From contig NZ_LZHG01000060.1 in assembly GCF_001690355.1 (NCBI RefSeq), forward strand, positions 124,001 to 188,000: 64,000 nucleotides of DNA, read 5' to 3'. The position numbers and the translations under genes are program-made. Numbering within the stretch: the first letter of the stretch is position 1; each line of letters opens with the position of its first letter. Shown here in pieces: positions 47,481-56,975 of this stretch. This DNA is from Gilliamella sp. Choc4-2 (GTDB taxonomy: Bacteria > Pseudomonadota > Gammaproteobacteria > Enterobacterales > Orbaceae). The notes below the pieces were generated by a model. That model saw nothing but the letters and a program-made list of their open reading frames with translations, did not search any database and had not been told where the DNA came from.

Positions 47481-48232
47481 AACTTAAAATCTGGTTATTA
47501 TCCATTTTTTACGACTTGCACTTACTAAATTTAGTACTCTTCAACCTTATAAAGTTACATAAAATTTTCCTAATCTAATATTTAAAATCCACAATAACTA
47601 TAATAATCATTGCAATTTTTGATAGGCAATGCCTGTCCGTATATAAAGTATATACCTTTCTAAAAGGTAATATATTTAGCGGCCATTTGTATTGTTAATT
47701 TATGCTGCTAAATTGGCGACCAACAAGAAATGATTGAACTTAGCAATATTACTTTTATTGCTATTTCATTTAATCGCTACACTCAATTGCTAACAGTTCT
47801 GCGCAATAAAAATCATACTTAATACATCAAACTATTATCTGATTATTGTGAGGGTATTAGTGACTAAATTTTACGCCAAGCGTCTATTGAAAAGCTTGTA
47901 CAAGAATTGATACAAACTAAAACGTTATTAAAAGCAAAGTCCATCTACAACATAAACTTGAGTTGGAAAAGATTAAATAGATAATAAATACTATATCTTT
48001 TATGTTGATTATCTTAAACTGGAGCGAATATATTAAAGAAAGTTTAGGGCAAAATATAATTATGAAATGTTACCCTTTAAAAAAAGAATTTTGGCTAAAC
48101 CAATTAAATGTTTTTAATAAACGAATAATGAAACTTAACACCCTAATAAATTAAAATATATAATATAGATTCCATACATCTTAACAAACATATTAATTTG
48201 TTAAGATGCAGTTTCTATAATAAAGATATCAA
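47481..48232. other. Long gene-poor gap with possible decayed coding DNA
   Basis: No intact gene is visible in about 750 bp between tolC and metG. Two plus-strand fragments look coding-like. One reads DQQEMIELSNITFIAIS then RYTQLLTVLRNKNHT to a TAA near 47820. The other reads ILRQASIEKLVQELIQTKTLLKAK (near 47870-47940), and shifting frame continues as LQHKLELEKIK to a stop near 47980. The helix-like second fragment with a frameshift suggests the tail of a dead gene. I cannot name the family, and no IS ends are seen. Confidence 0.3.
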
Positions 48233-50260
48233 TTACGAAATTCGCATTCCTGGTTTAGCGCCACTATCTGGTGATAGTAGGTACACACCTTCGCCATCAT
48301 CTTTACCACTTGCACAAAGCACCATTCCTTCTGAAACACCAAAGCGCATTTTACGAGGTGCTAAGTTAGCAATCATAATAGTTAAACGCCCAATTAACAC
48401 CTCTGGGTCAGGATAAAACTGCTTGATACCTGAAAGCACGTTACGGGTTTCGTCACCAATATCAAGCGTTAATTGAAGTAATTTATCGGATCCTTCAACA
48501 AAACAAGCATGTTTAATTAAAGCAACGCGCATATCGACTTTAGCAAAATCATCAAAATTAATCGTCTCAGCGATAGGTTCAGCAACTTTAGGGTTTACAG
48601 GTTGTGCTAATGCAGTTTGTTGTTTTGTTTCTTCAATCATGGTTGTAATTTTATCCATATCAATACGATTAAATAAAGCTTTAAACTGATTAATTTTATG
48701 ACTTGTTAAAGCATTATCAATTTCGCTCCATTCTAATTTGCTATTTAAAAATGCCTCTGTACGTTCAGCCAATGAAGGCACAATTGGTTTTAAATAAGTC
48801 ATTAAGATGCGGAATAAGTGAATTCCCATTGAACAAATATCTTGCAATACTTGATCTTGCCCTTCTTGTTTAGCAACCACCCAAGGTGCCTTTTCGTCAA
48901 TATATCGGTTAGCTTCGTCAGCAAGTGCCATAATTTCACGAATTGCCTTGCCTGATTCGCGTTGTTCAAAATAGTCAGCAATCACTTTTGCTTTTTTAAC
49001 AAACAAGGAATACAGTTCAGGCTCTGCCACTTTATTTGATAATTTGCCGTCAAAGCGTTTATAAATAAATCCTGCAGAACGCGAAGCTATATTGACAACT
49101 TTATTGACTAAATCGCTATTTACTCGTTGCACAAAATCTTCAAGATTTAAGTCAATATCATCAATATGTGAGGATAATTTAGCTGCATAATAATAACGTA
49201 AGCAATCAGGATCTAAATGTTTTAGATAGGTACTTGCTTGAATAAAAGTGCCGCGTGATTTAGACATTTTCGCACCATCAACAGTCACATAACCATGTAC
49301 AAAAATATTGGAAGGCTTACGATATTCGCTACCTTCAAGCATAGCAGGCCAAAATAAGCTGTGAAAATAAACAATATCTTTACCAATAAAGTGATACAGT
49401 TCTGTACTTGAATTTTTGTCCCAAAACTCATCAAAAATTGGTTTATTTTTTTTATTACAGTAATTTAAGAAAGATCCCATATAACCAATTGGCGCATCTA
49501 ACCAAACGTAAAAATACTTACCAGGAGCATCGGGGATCTCAAATCCAAAATAAGGTGCATCACGACTAATATCCCACGGTTGTAAACCAGATTCAAACCA
49601 CTCTTGCATTTTATTAGCAACTTGATCTTGTAATGTTCCTGAACGAATCCACTCTTGTAACATATTTGAAAAAGCAGGTAGATCAAAAAAGAAGTGCTCA
49701 GAATCTTTCATAACAGGTGTAGCACCAGATACTACTGATTGGGGATTAATTAAATCAATTGGATTATAAGTTGCTCCGCAAACTTCACAGTTATCACCAT
49801 ACTGATCTGGTGCTTTACAGCGTGGGCAAGTACCTTTTACAAAACGGTCAGGTAAAAACATCTGTTTTTCAGGATCGAATAGCTGTGAAATAACTTTAGT
49901 TTTAATATAGCCATTCGCTTTTAAACGTTTATAAATTTGCTCTGATATCTGACGATTTTCTGGGCTATGTGTTGAATGGTAATTATCATAACTAATATTA
50001 AAGCCAGAAAAATCACGTTGATGTTCGGTTTTGACATCACTAATCATCTGCTCTGGAGTAATCCCCAATTGCTGAGCTTTGAGCATAATCGGCGTGCCAT
50101 GGGCATCGTCAGCACAAATAAAATAGATCTCATTTCCCCGCATACGTTGATAGCGTACCCATACATCAGCTTGAATGTGTTCTAGCATATGACCTAAGTG
50201 AATTGCACCATTGGCATAAGGAAGTGCACAAGTCACTAATATTTTGCGTTGAGTTTTCAT
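48233..50260 (-). CDS. metG: Methionyl-tRNA synthetase
   Basis: The 675-residue class I synthetase shows the HIGH motif as [14 protein letters not shown] (about residues 14-27), the zinc knuckle [21 protein letters not shown] (about 145-165) and the KMSKS loop as [11 protein letters not shown] (about 332-342). The C-terminal EMAP/Trbp111-type tRNA-binding and dimerisation domain covers about residues 575-675 ([27 protein letters not shown]). Length agrees with E. coli MetG. It is divergent from mrp, the conserved enterobacterial arrangement. Confidence 0.98.
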   Translation of the reverse strand: MKTQRKILVTCALPYANGAIHLGHMLEHIQADVWVRYQRMRGNEIYFICADDAHGTPIMLKAQQLGITPEQMISDVKTEHQRDFSGFNISYDNYHSTHSPENRQISEQIYKRLKANGYIKTKVISQLFDPEKQMFLPDRFVKGTCPRCKAPDQYGDNCEVCGATYNPIDLINPQSVVSGATPVMKDSEHFFFDLPAFSNMLQEWIRSGTLQDQVANKMQEWFESGLQPWDISRDAPYFGFEIPDAPGKYFYVWLDAPIGYMGSFLNYCNKKNKPIFDEFWDKNSSTELYHFIGKDIVYFHSLFWPAMLEGSEYRKPSNIFVHGYVTVDGAKMSKSRGTFIQASTYLKHLDPDCLRYYYAAKLSSHIDDIDLNLEDFVQRVNSDLVNKVVNIASRSAGFIYKRFDGKLSNKVAEPELYSLFVKKAKVIADYFEQRESGKAIREIMALADEANRYIDEKAPWVVAKQEGQDQVLQDICSMGIHLFRILMTYLKPIVPSLAERTEAFLNSKLEWSEIDNALTSHKINQFKALFNRIDMDKITTMIEETKQQTALAQPVNPKVAEPIAETINFDDFAKVDMRVALIKHACFVEGSDKLLQLTLDIGDETRNVLSGIKQFYPDPEVLIGRLTIMIANLAPRKMRFGVSEGMVLCASGKDDGEGVYLLSPDSGAKPGMRIS

Positions 50261-50511
50261 GTTGATTTATTACCCTTTTTTACATAATGGCAGAAATAGT
50301 ACATCAATCGTGGGATTATCGCTAGATTTATGCCATAATTTCATAAAATTTATATGCTCAATTTACTTTTCAAACAGCAAATAATCATTTTTTAGTGAGG
50401 TAAACCAATAAAATGTACCGCCCTATTATTATTTAATGTTTTTTAGCTTTTGATACAAGGTAATTGGAAATAAAACGAGTATAAATACTGAGGCACAAAG
50501 AGATAACCACA

Positions 50512-51585
50512 ATGAATACTGAAGTAAAAAAAATTCTTGAAAATTTTACTCATTCAACGCTAAAAAAAAATTTACTTGAACTTGGCGCAATAAAAGAATG
50601 TGAAATAGTTAATCACTGCTTAACTATAAATTTAACAATGCCTTTCGCTTGGCAATCTACTTTTGAAGAATTGAAAAAAATAACCTCTCCAGAATTGCTT
50701 AAGCTTAACAGCGTTAATGATATTGACTGGCATATTGAATATAAAATTGCTACTTTAAAACGTGCTAATAACAAAAATGCCATTAATAATATAAAAAACA
50801 TTATCGCGATAAGCTCAGGAAAAGGCGGCGTTGGAAAATCATCAACAGCGGTCAATCTTGCGCTAGCTTTACAAAAACAAGGGGCTAAAGTAGGGATTTT
50901 AGATGCAGATATTTATGGCCCCTCGATCCCAACCATGTTAGGTACAGAAAACCAGCAACCCTTAACACCCGATAATAAACATATGACACCAATAATGGCA
51001 TATGGGCTTGCAAGCAATTCCATTGGTTATTTAGTTGATTCCGATAGTGCCATGGTATGGCGTGGACCTATGGCAAGTAAAGCTCTATTACAGATTTTAC
51101 AAGACACGCTTTGGCCAGAACTCGACTATCTTGTCATTGATATGCCTCCAGGCACAGGGGACATCCAATTAACCCTAGCGCAAAACATTCCAGTTACTGC
51201 TGCTGTAATTATCACAACGCCTCAAGATATTGCCTTAATCGATGCAAAAAAAGGTATTACCATGTTTAATAAAGTAAACATCCCAACACTAGGAATTATT
51301 GAAAACATGAGTTACCACATTTGTGAACATTGTGGACATCATGAGGCCATCTTTGGTGAAGGTGGTGCAAAACGTTTAACTGAACAATATCAAACAAAAT
51401 TGCTAGGGCAAATTCCACTTCAAAAAATGTTACGCCAAGATCTTGATACAGGAAAGCCCACTGTTATTAACCACCCTGATAGCGAATTTAGCCAACTTTA
51501 TTATCAAATAGCAGGAAGTATTGCTAGTGAGTTATATTGGCAAGGTGAAGCGATTTTGCCTGATATCCCTTTTAAAACTATATAA
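50512..51585 (+). CDS. mrp: Iron-sulfur cluster carrier ATPase Mrp (ApbC)
   Basis: The 357-residue protein has an N-terminal MIP18/DUF59-like region (about 1-80) and a deviant Walker A SSGKGGVGKSSTAVNLALAL (about 102-121) of the MinD/Mrp family. LVIDMPPGTGDIQLTLAQ and the cluster-binding CEHCGHHE (CXXC, about 264-271) follow. It transfers Fe-S clusters to apoproteins. The metG/mrp divergent pair is as in E. coli. Confidence 0.95.
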   Translation: MNTEVKKILENFTHSTLKKNLLELGAIKECEIVNHCLTINLTMPFAWQSTFEELKKITSPELLKLNSVNDIDWHIEYKIATLKRANNKNAINNIKNIIAISSGKGGVGKSSTAVNLALALQKQGAKVGILDADIYGPSIPTMLGTENQQPLTPDNKHMTPIMAYGLASNSIGYLVDSDSAMVWRGPMASKALLQILQDTLWPELDYLVIDMPPGTGDIQLTLAQNIPVTAAVIITTPQDIALIDAKKGITMFNKVNIPTLGIIENMSYHICEHCGHHEAIFGEGGAKRLTEQYQTKLLGQIPLQKMLRQDLDTGKPTVINHPDSEFSQLYYQIAGSIASELYWQGEAILPDIPFKTI

Positions 51586-51595
51586 ATTTAAAATC

Positions 51596-51631
51596 GATAT
51601 ATTGGCTACTAAATATAATAGCCAATATATC
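51596..51631. terminator. Hairpin between mrp and the acid phosphatase gene
   Basis: GATATATTGGCTA (51596-51608) and TAGCCAATATATC (51619-51631) are a perfect 13-bp inverted repeat with a 10-nt loop, 10 bp after the mrp stop. No T-run follows. It lies between convergent genes. Confidence 0.6.
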
Positions 51632-51722
51632 AAGATGAAATTTAAATAATAATGTGTAAATAATCCAGCATTTTTCAATAAATAATTCAAATAATAATCA
51701 ATATGACACCAATCAGTATCTA

Positions 51723-52463
51723 CTATTTTAAATGACTAAACTCCTCCTTCGCCTTAATTAGTTGTTGAGTAAATTCCGAGTTTGTATGTAGCTGAGCCAC
51801 AACAGCCGCTGCCATAATCTTTGCAGCATCGACATCACTTTGCCAATGATAACCACAAATTACCCGACTTTCGCCTATTTCATAACCACGCTTAAAAATT
51901 TCATTTTGTCTCTCTGGATTGATTTCAGCAAGTACTAGCGAAATAGCAAATCCCATTGTAGTATGACCTGATGGATAAGAACCATTAGTTGATAATGTTT
52001 TTTCATCTTCTGGACGACAAGTTGGCTCATTAAAAAAAGAAAATGGTCTAACTCGATTATAAAAATTTTTAGCAGAACGAGTCGCCAGATCACCGGCATC
52101 TTCTTTCATCGTAGTAATGAGTTTATAAATCTCGGGAGTTGTAGTTATAGAAATTTCAGATCCAAAAGAGGAGGAAAACTGTTTGGCTATATTATCCTTA
52201 CTAGAATCAGCATCTAAATAAGCTTGATGTCCTCGTTCAGAATTACGAAGTGACTTACCCCAATCATACATCGCTTTATCCCTAAGAAAATCAACACTAT
52301 TAAAAGAAGGAGGAGGAGGTAATAAAAATAAACTATTAGGCGATTGATTTTCTGTAAGGTAAAAATCTTGTGGATTAGTCGTCACATCTTTAATATTATT
52401 GGCATAAACATTTGTAGATATTAAGACACACATAATAATACTGTTTACAAAGATTTTTTGCAT
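51723..52463 (-). CDS. Class A non-specific acid phosphatase (PhoN/PhoC type)
   Basis: The ATG at 52463 has AAGGAA upstream and opens a signal peptide (QKIFVNSIIMCVLISTNVYA), so the enzyme is periplasmic. The 246-residue product bears the full PAP2/class A signature: K-X6-RP (KNFYNRVRP), PSGHT, and SR-X5-H-X3-D (SRVICGYHWQSDVD). The mature start FYLTENQSPNSLFLLPPPP is typical of the PhoN/PhoC group of enteric bacteria. It hydrolyses phosphomonoesters. It shares a 449-bp divergent region with tpx that contains a CRP site. Confidence 0.92.
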   Translation of the reverse strand: MQKIFVNSIIMCVLISTNVYANNIKDVTTNPQDFYLTENQSPNSLFLLPPPPSFNSVDFLRDKAMYDWGKSLRNSERGHQAYLDADSSKDNIAKQFSSSFGSEISITTTPEIYKLITTMKEDAGDLATRSAKNFYNRVRPFSFFNEPTCRPEDEKTLSTNGSYPSGHTTMGFAISLVLAEINPERQNEIFKRGYEIGESRVICGYHWQSDVDAAKIMAAAVVAQLHTNSEFTQQLIKAKEEFSHLK

Positions 52464-52912
52464 ATAAGTTTCCTTATTAAAAAGCACTATAATTCTCGGT
52501 AACCAACACCAACAACTTATGATAACTAACCTGCTTATTTAAATAGATTAATTGCCCTATAAGATAAATAAGTAATAAATATTTCTTATTTTAAGCATAT
52601 CAATGTGGTTATTTAACAACATTCACCAATTAATAGCTTAGTTAATCATAAAAATAATTTCTTTATTAATAAACAAACAAATTTTTTATATGTGACAACT
52701 ATCACATTTATTTTTATTGAAATTTTTTGACTTATTATTGCTCACTAAATTGAGTAAGCAAAAATGTTATTCATTGGATAAATTATCAAATCTAGCATAA
52801 TATGAATATGACAGCTGAATAATGCTAAATTTATAGTAAATAAAGCTGTAAAACTTTAATAAGTTCACTCTATCGAAACAACGTTATTAGTTACAACACT
52901 AAGGAAACTGTT
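52464..52912. other. Divergent regulatory region, acid phosphatase / tpx
   Basis: No gene is found in these 449 bp. Besides the CRP site at 52691-52706 there are A+T-rich tracts and several -10-like hexamers. Examples are TAATAA/TTAATA at about 52663-52669 on the minus strand, near the class II distance from the CRP site, and TATTAT at 52733-52738 on the plus strand. Confidence 0.5.
52691..52706. promoter_or_regulatory. Perfect CRP (cAMP receptor protein) site
   Basis: TGTGACAACTATCACA has both conserved pentamers, TGTGA and TCACA, at the exact N6 spacing, and the flanks (ATGTGA...TCACATTT) also fit. The centre is about 215 bp from the tpx ATG and 235 bp from the phosphatase ATG. On the minus strand a -10-like hexamer sits at the class II distance, which favours the phosphatase as target. 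Confidence 0.75.
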
Positions 52913-53425
52913 ATGCAAAAAAGAGTTAATGAAATCACCATGCGCGGAGCACCTATTACTTTGTTAGGCACACAAATTAAAGTTGGCGACACAGCGCCCA
53001 ATTTTATCGTGCAAGATTTAAAAATGGAGCCCATTAAATTGTCCGATTTTAAAGGTAAAATCAGAATTATTAATTCGGTTCCATCCATTGATACCTCAGT
53101 ATGTAGTGCTCAAGTGCATCGCTTTAACGTCGAAGCGGCAAAATTAAAAGACACAGTGATATTTTCAATTAGCGTCGATTTACCTTTTGCCTTAAATCGC
53201 TACTGTGCTGCTGAAGGTATTGATGCCGTTAAAGTCACCTCAGATCATAAAGAACTCAACTTTGGTTTAAAATATGGAGTTGTTATTGAAGAGTTGCGAT
53301 TACTTTCTCGATCTGTATTTGTCATTGATAAAAACGACAAAATTGTTTATGTGGAATATGTCAAAGAAACCTCTTCTGAACCTGATTATGACAAAGTCCT
53401 AGCTGCAGTTAAAGCACTAGAATAA
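52913..53425 (+). CDS. tpx: Thiol peroxidase Tpx
   Basis: The 170-residue atypical 2-Cys peroxiredoxin has the Tpx motif NSVPSIDTSVCSAQVHRFN with the peroxidatic Cys in TSVCS and the resolving Cys in NRYCAAEG about 35 residues later. LPFALNRYC and YVEYVKETSSEPDYD also match. It reduces lipid and alkyl hydroperoxides with thioredoxin. A strong Shine-Dalgarno (AAGGAAA) precedes the ATG at 52913. The N-terminus is a little more basic than in E. coli. Confidence 0.95.
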   Translation: MQKRVNEITMRGAPITLLGTQIKVGDTAPNFIVQDLKMEPIKLSDFKGKIRIINSVPSIDTSVCSAQVHRFNVEAAKLKDTVIFSISVDLPFALNRYCAAEGIDAVKVTSDHKELNFGLKYGVVIEELRLLSRSVFVIDKNDKIVYVEYVKETSSEPDYDKVLAAVKALE

Positions 53426-53565
53426 ATCGCTATAATGAAACATCGCCCTCAAATACTAATATTGGTGGCGATTAAGTTTAAGATTTATTCTTAGCAACTA
53501 TTTAATAGACAAACATATTCAGTTATAATCAAAAGTAATCTAATATTCCCTCCAAAATCTTAATC

Positions 53566-54747
53566 ATGAATAATAGTATTAACCGATCTCGGGTTTGGTC
53601 ATCAATTCTTTGTCTTGCATTTGCGGCATTTATTTTTAATACAACGGAATTTGTACCTGTCGGGCTATTACCCAATATTGCTGAAAGCTTTTCAATGGAC
53701 GTAGCCCATGCTGGATTATTACTCACTATTTATGCGTGGGCTGTTTCGTTATTATCATTGCCACTCACAGTATTAACATCAAAAATGGAACGAAGGAAGC
53801 TACTTATCCTTTTATTTTGTCTATTTATAGGTAGTCATATTTTAGCTGGAGTCGCATGGAATTTTTACAGTTTAATGATAGCAAGAATTGGTATTGCTTG
53901 TGCACATGCGGTATTTTGGGCAATTACAACACCACTTGCAGTTCGGTTAGCGCCCAATGGTAAAAAAGCTAAAGCAATGGGCTTTATTGTTATTGGCGTA
54001 TCGATGGCAACCATTCTAGGTATTCCAATTGGCACCATCATAGGACAACTCGTTGGCTGGCGCGTGACTTTTTTATGTATTGCTGGTATCGCTTTTTGCG
54101 TGATGATATTACTACTCCGCTTATTGCCTACTGTACCAAGCATGGATATTATCTCTATCAAAGATATTCCAATGGTATTAAAACGCCCAATACTGCTAAA
54201 CATTTATTTATTAATTGCCATTATTATTGCGGGTCACTTTACTGCCTATACCTATATTACGCCATTCATGAAAAATATTGGTGGATTTAACCAAAATGTT
54301 ATCGTCCTTTTATTATTAGTTGTAGGTTTTTCTGGAATGATTGGTAGCGTTATTTTTGCAAAATATGCTGAAAAGAATCCAACCGCAATTTTCATCATCC
54401 CTATGCTATTACTGATTACTTGCTTATTATCGCTTTATGTCTGTTCATTAACGCTTTATACTGCAATTATTCAATGTTTGATTTGGGGACTTTCCATTAC
54501 AATTATTGGAATGGTTATGCAAAGTAAAGTAATTGATGCCGCACCCGATGCCACAGATATAGCCACTTCAGTCTATTCTGGTATTTTCAATATTGGAATA
54601 GGAGGCGGTGCTTTTATAGGCAGTAAGGTATTAATTTTACTTTCAATTGATTACATTGGTTATGTTGGTGCGTGTTTTGTCATCATCGCACTATTATTAT
54701 TCTACTTTTTATCTAGAAAATTATGGAATAATAAAACGGTTATTTAA
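53566..54747 (+). CDS. sotB: MFS sugar efflux transporter SotB
   Basis: The 393-residue DHA1-type major facilitator has twelve spans. It matches E. coli SotB (YdeA) in AAFIFNTTEFVPVGLLPNIA, LLTIYAWAVSLLSLPLTVLTS, FAHAI-like ACAHAVFWAITTPLAVRLAP and APDATDIATSVYSGIFNIGIGGGA. SotB exports arabinose and other sugars or IPTG-like compounds in E. coli; the natural substrate here is unknown. There is no clear Shine-Dalgarno before the ATG. It converges on uup. Confidence 0.9.
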   Translation: MNNSINRSRVWSSILCLAFAAFIFNTTEFVPVGLLPNIAESFSMDVAHAGLLLTIYAWAVSLLSLPLTVLTSKMERRKLLILLFCLFIGSHILAGVAWNFYSLMIARIGIACAHAVFWAITTPLAVRLAPNGKKAKAMGFIVIGVSMATILGIPIGTIIGQLVGWRVTFLCIAGIAFCVMILLLRLLPTVPSMDIISIKDIPMVLKRPILLNIYLLIAIIIAGHFTAYTYITPFMKNIGGFNQNVIVLLLLVVGFSGMIGSVIFAKYAEKNPTAIFIIPMLLLITCLLSLYVCSLTLYTAIIQCLIWGLSITIIGMVMQSKVIDAAPDATDIATSVYSGIFNIGIGGGAFIGSKVLILLSIDYIGYVGACFVIIALLLFYFLSRKLWNNKTVI

Positions 54748-54794
54748 AAACTGTTATGTAAAAAATATTATATAAAAACCTTAGGGTAAGGAAA

Positions 54795-54832
54795 CAGCAT
54801 TATTTATTTTATAACACAAATAAATAATGCTG
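54795..54832. terminator. 15-bp perfect hairpin between sotB and uup
   Basis: CAGCATTATTTATTT (54795-54809) and AAATAAATAATGCTG (54818-54832) form a perfect stem with an 8-nt loop between two convergent genes. It probably ends both transcripts, although no U-run follows. Confidence 0.7.
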
Positions 54833-54850
54833 AAAATACTAACACTTACC

Positions 54851-56776
54851 TTATGATTTGCTTAAAGACTCTAACTGCTCCCATCTTTCAAAAACAGCTT
54901 CTAATTCAGCCTCTTTATCTGCCAAAGATTGTAAAATTGGGCTAGTAATTTCATGAGTTTGATTAAAAAAGTCACTTTGACCAATTTGTGCTTGTAAATC
55001 AGTAATCTCTAATTCTAATTGTTCTATTTTGCTTGGTAATTGTGCCAATTCTCGTTGTTCATTATAACTCAGTTTAACTTTCTTTTTAGCGGTTCGCTCA
55101 CTACTTTGATTATTAGTAGCAGATAATTCTTTTTTAGGTTGCTCAAGTTTATTAACTGTCGTTACTTTAACTGGTTGTGCTTGCTGCTGTTGTTGCAGAG
55201 CATCGGCATAACCACCAGCATAAACACCAATATGGCCTTTTTCTTCAAAAAACCAACATTGAGTGACCACATTATCAACAAATTGCCGATCATGACTAAC
55301 CAACAAGACAGTTCCTTGATAATCATTCACTAACTCTTCTAGCAATTCTAATGTTTCAATATCAAGATCATTGGTCGGTTCATCAAGTATTAATAAATTG
55401 CTAGGTTTTAAAAATAGTTTAGCCAGCAATAAACGATTACGCTCCCCTCCAGACAGTGCTCGTACAGGTGTTCTGGCACGTTTAGGCGGAAATAAAAAGT
55501 CCTGTAAATAACCAAGTACATGGCGTGATCGGCCATTAACCATAACCTCTTGCTTACCTTCGGCTAAATTATCCATCACCGTTTTTTCAGGATCGAGTTC
55601 GAGACGATATTGGTCAAAATAAGCAACTTCAAGCTTTGTGCCACAATGCACACTACCTAATGTTGGTGTCAAATTACCCAACATCAGTTTTAATAAAGTT
55701 GTTTTACCAATACCATTAGGACCAATCAGAGCGATCTTATCACCACGTAATACTTGTACAGAAAAATCATTAACTAGTAACTTATCCTCAATCTGATATG
55801 TCACATTTTCAAGCTCAAAAACAATTTTTCCTGAACGTAATGCTTCCTCGATTTGCATTTTAGCACTACCCATAACTTGGCGTCGCTTGCTGTATTCTTG
55901 ACGCATTGCTTTTAATGCTCGCACTCGCCCTTCATTACGAGTACGACGAGCTTTAATACCTTGTCGGATCCAGACTTCTTCTTGAGCTAATTTTTTATCA
56001 AATTCAGCATTTTGTAACTCTTCAACACGCAATGCTTCTTCTTTACCAAGCAAATAATTATCATAACTCCCACTCCAAGACGCAATTTTACCTCGATCCA
56101 AATCAATAATACGCGTTGCCATTTGACGAATAAACGAACGATCATGGGAAATAAACACAATACTACCATTAAAGCTTTTCAAAAAATATTCCAACCATTC
56201 AATGGTTTGAATGTCTAAATGATTGGTTGGTTCATCAAGCAATAAAACTGTTGGCTGACAAACCAACGCTTTGGCTAATGCGGCTTTACGCAACCAGCCA
56301 CCCGATAACGAAGACAACAATGCATCACCATCAAGCGATAATGAAGAAATAACATTACGAATACGGCTATCTAATTGCCAACCATTTTGATGATCTAACT
56401 GTTCTTGCATTTTCGCTAATTTATCTAAGTTACTTTCGCAAGGATCGGACTCTACACGATGTGCTAAATCGTAGTAATCTCGTAATAATTGTGTTTGTTC
56501 GTGTAACCCTTCTGCCACAAAATCAAACACGCTGCCTTGCACATCACGAGGAGGATCTTGTTGTAATCGTGAAACAATTACATTATTTTCATAAATGATT
56601 TGCCCTTCGTCTAATGGCATTTCTTTATTTAACACTTTAAGTAAAGTCGATTTACCAGCACCATTACGGCCGACAAGGCAAACACGCTCGTTTGGTTCAA
56701 TAGACATATTGATATGATCAAGCAACGGCGCATCACTAAATGATAGGTAAGCATTTGTAAGGTTAATTAATGACAT
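54851..56776 (-). CDS. uup: ABC-F ATPase Uup
   Basis: The 641-residue protein has two nucleotide-binding domains and no membrane spans. Walker A sequences are VGRNGAGKSTLLKVL (about residues 35-49) and IGPNGIGKTTLLKLM (about 353-367), and the signatures are LSGGWLRKAALAKAL and LSGGERNRLLLAKL. The C-terminal coiled coil (about 560-641) is the DNA-binding tail of Uup and separates it from EttA and YheS. Uup is linked to ribosome function and precise excision of transposons. It is monocistronic here. Confidence 0.95.
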   Translation of the reverse strand: MSLINLTNAYLSFSDAPLLDHINMSIEPNERVCLVGRNGAGKSTLLKVLNKEMPLDEGQIIYENNVIVSRLQQDPPRDVQGSVFDFVAEGLHEQTQLLRDYYDLAHRVESDPCESNLDKLAKMQEQLDHQNGWQLDSRIRNVISSLSLDGDALLSSLSGGWLRKAALAKALVCQPTVLLLDEPTNHLDIQTIEWLEYFLKSFNGSIVFISHDRSFIRQMATRIIDLDRGKIASWSGSYDNYLLGKEEALRVEELQNAEFDKKLAQEEVWIRQGIKARRTRNEGRVRALKAMRQEYSKRRQVMGSAKMQIEEALRSGKIVFELENVTYQIEDKLLVNDFSVQVLRGDKIALIGPNGIGKTTLLKLMLGNLTPTLGSVHCGTKLEVAYFDQYRLELDPEKTVMDNLAEGKQEVMVNGRSRHVLGYLQDFLFPPKRARTPVRALSGGERNRLLLAKLFLKPSNLLILDEPTNDLDIETLELLEELVNDYQGTVLLVSHDRQFVDNVVTQCWFFEEKGHIGVYAGGYADALQQQQQAQPVKVTTVNKLEQPKKELSATNNQSSERTAKKKVKLSYNEQRELAQLPSKIEQLELEITDLQAQIGQSDFFNQTHEITSPILQSLADKEAELEAVFERWEQLESLSKS

Positions 56777-56975
56777 ATTTATGTTTTTATTTGGATAAAA
56801 AGTAATAAAGCGTTATTCTATCATAAAGTTGTATCAGCCAATTAAAATCAATTATCAAAGATATAATAAAATTCTTTACTAATGTAAGATTCTTTATTTT
56901 TTCTTAAGAAGGATAAGAATGCTGTATTTATTGATCATTTAAAAATATTAATAATATTTAGATAAGGAGATTTCT

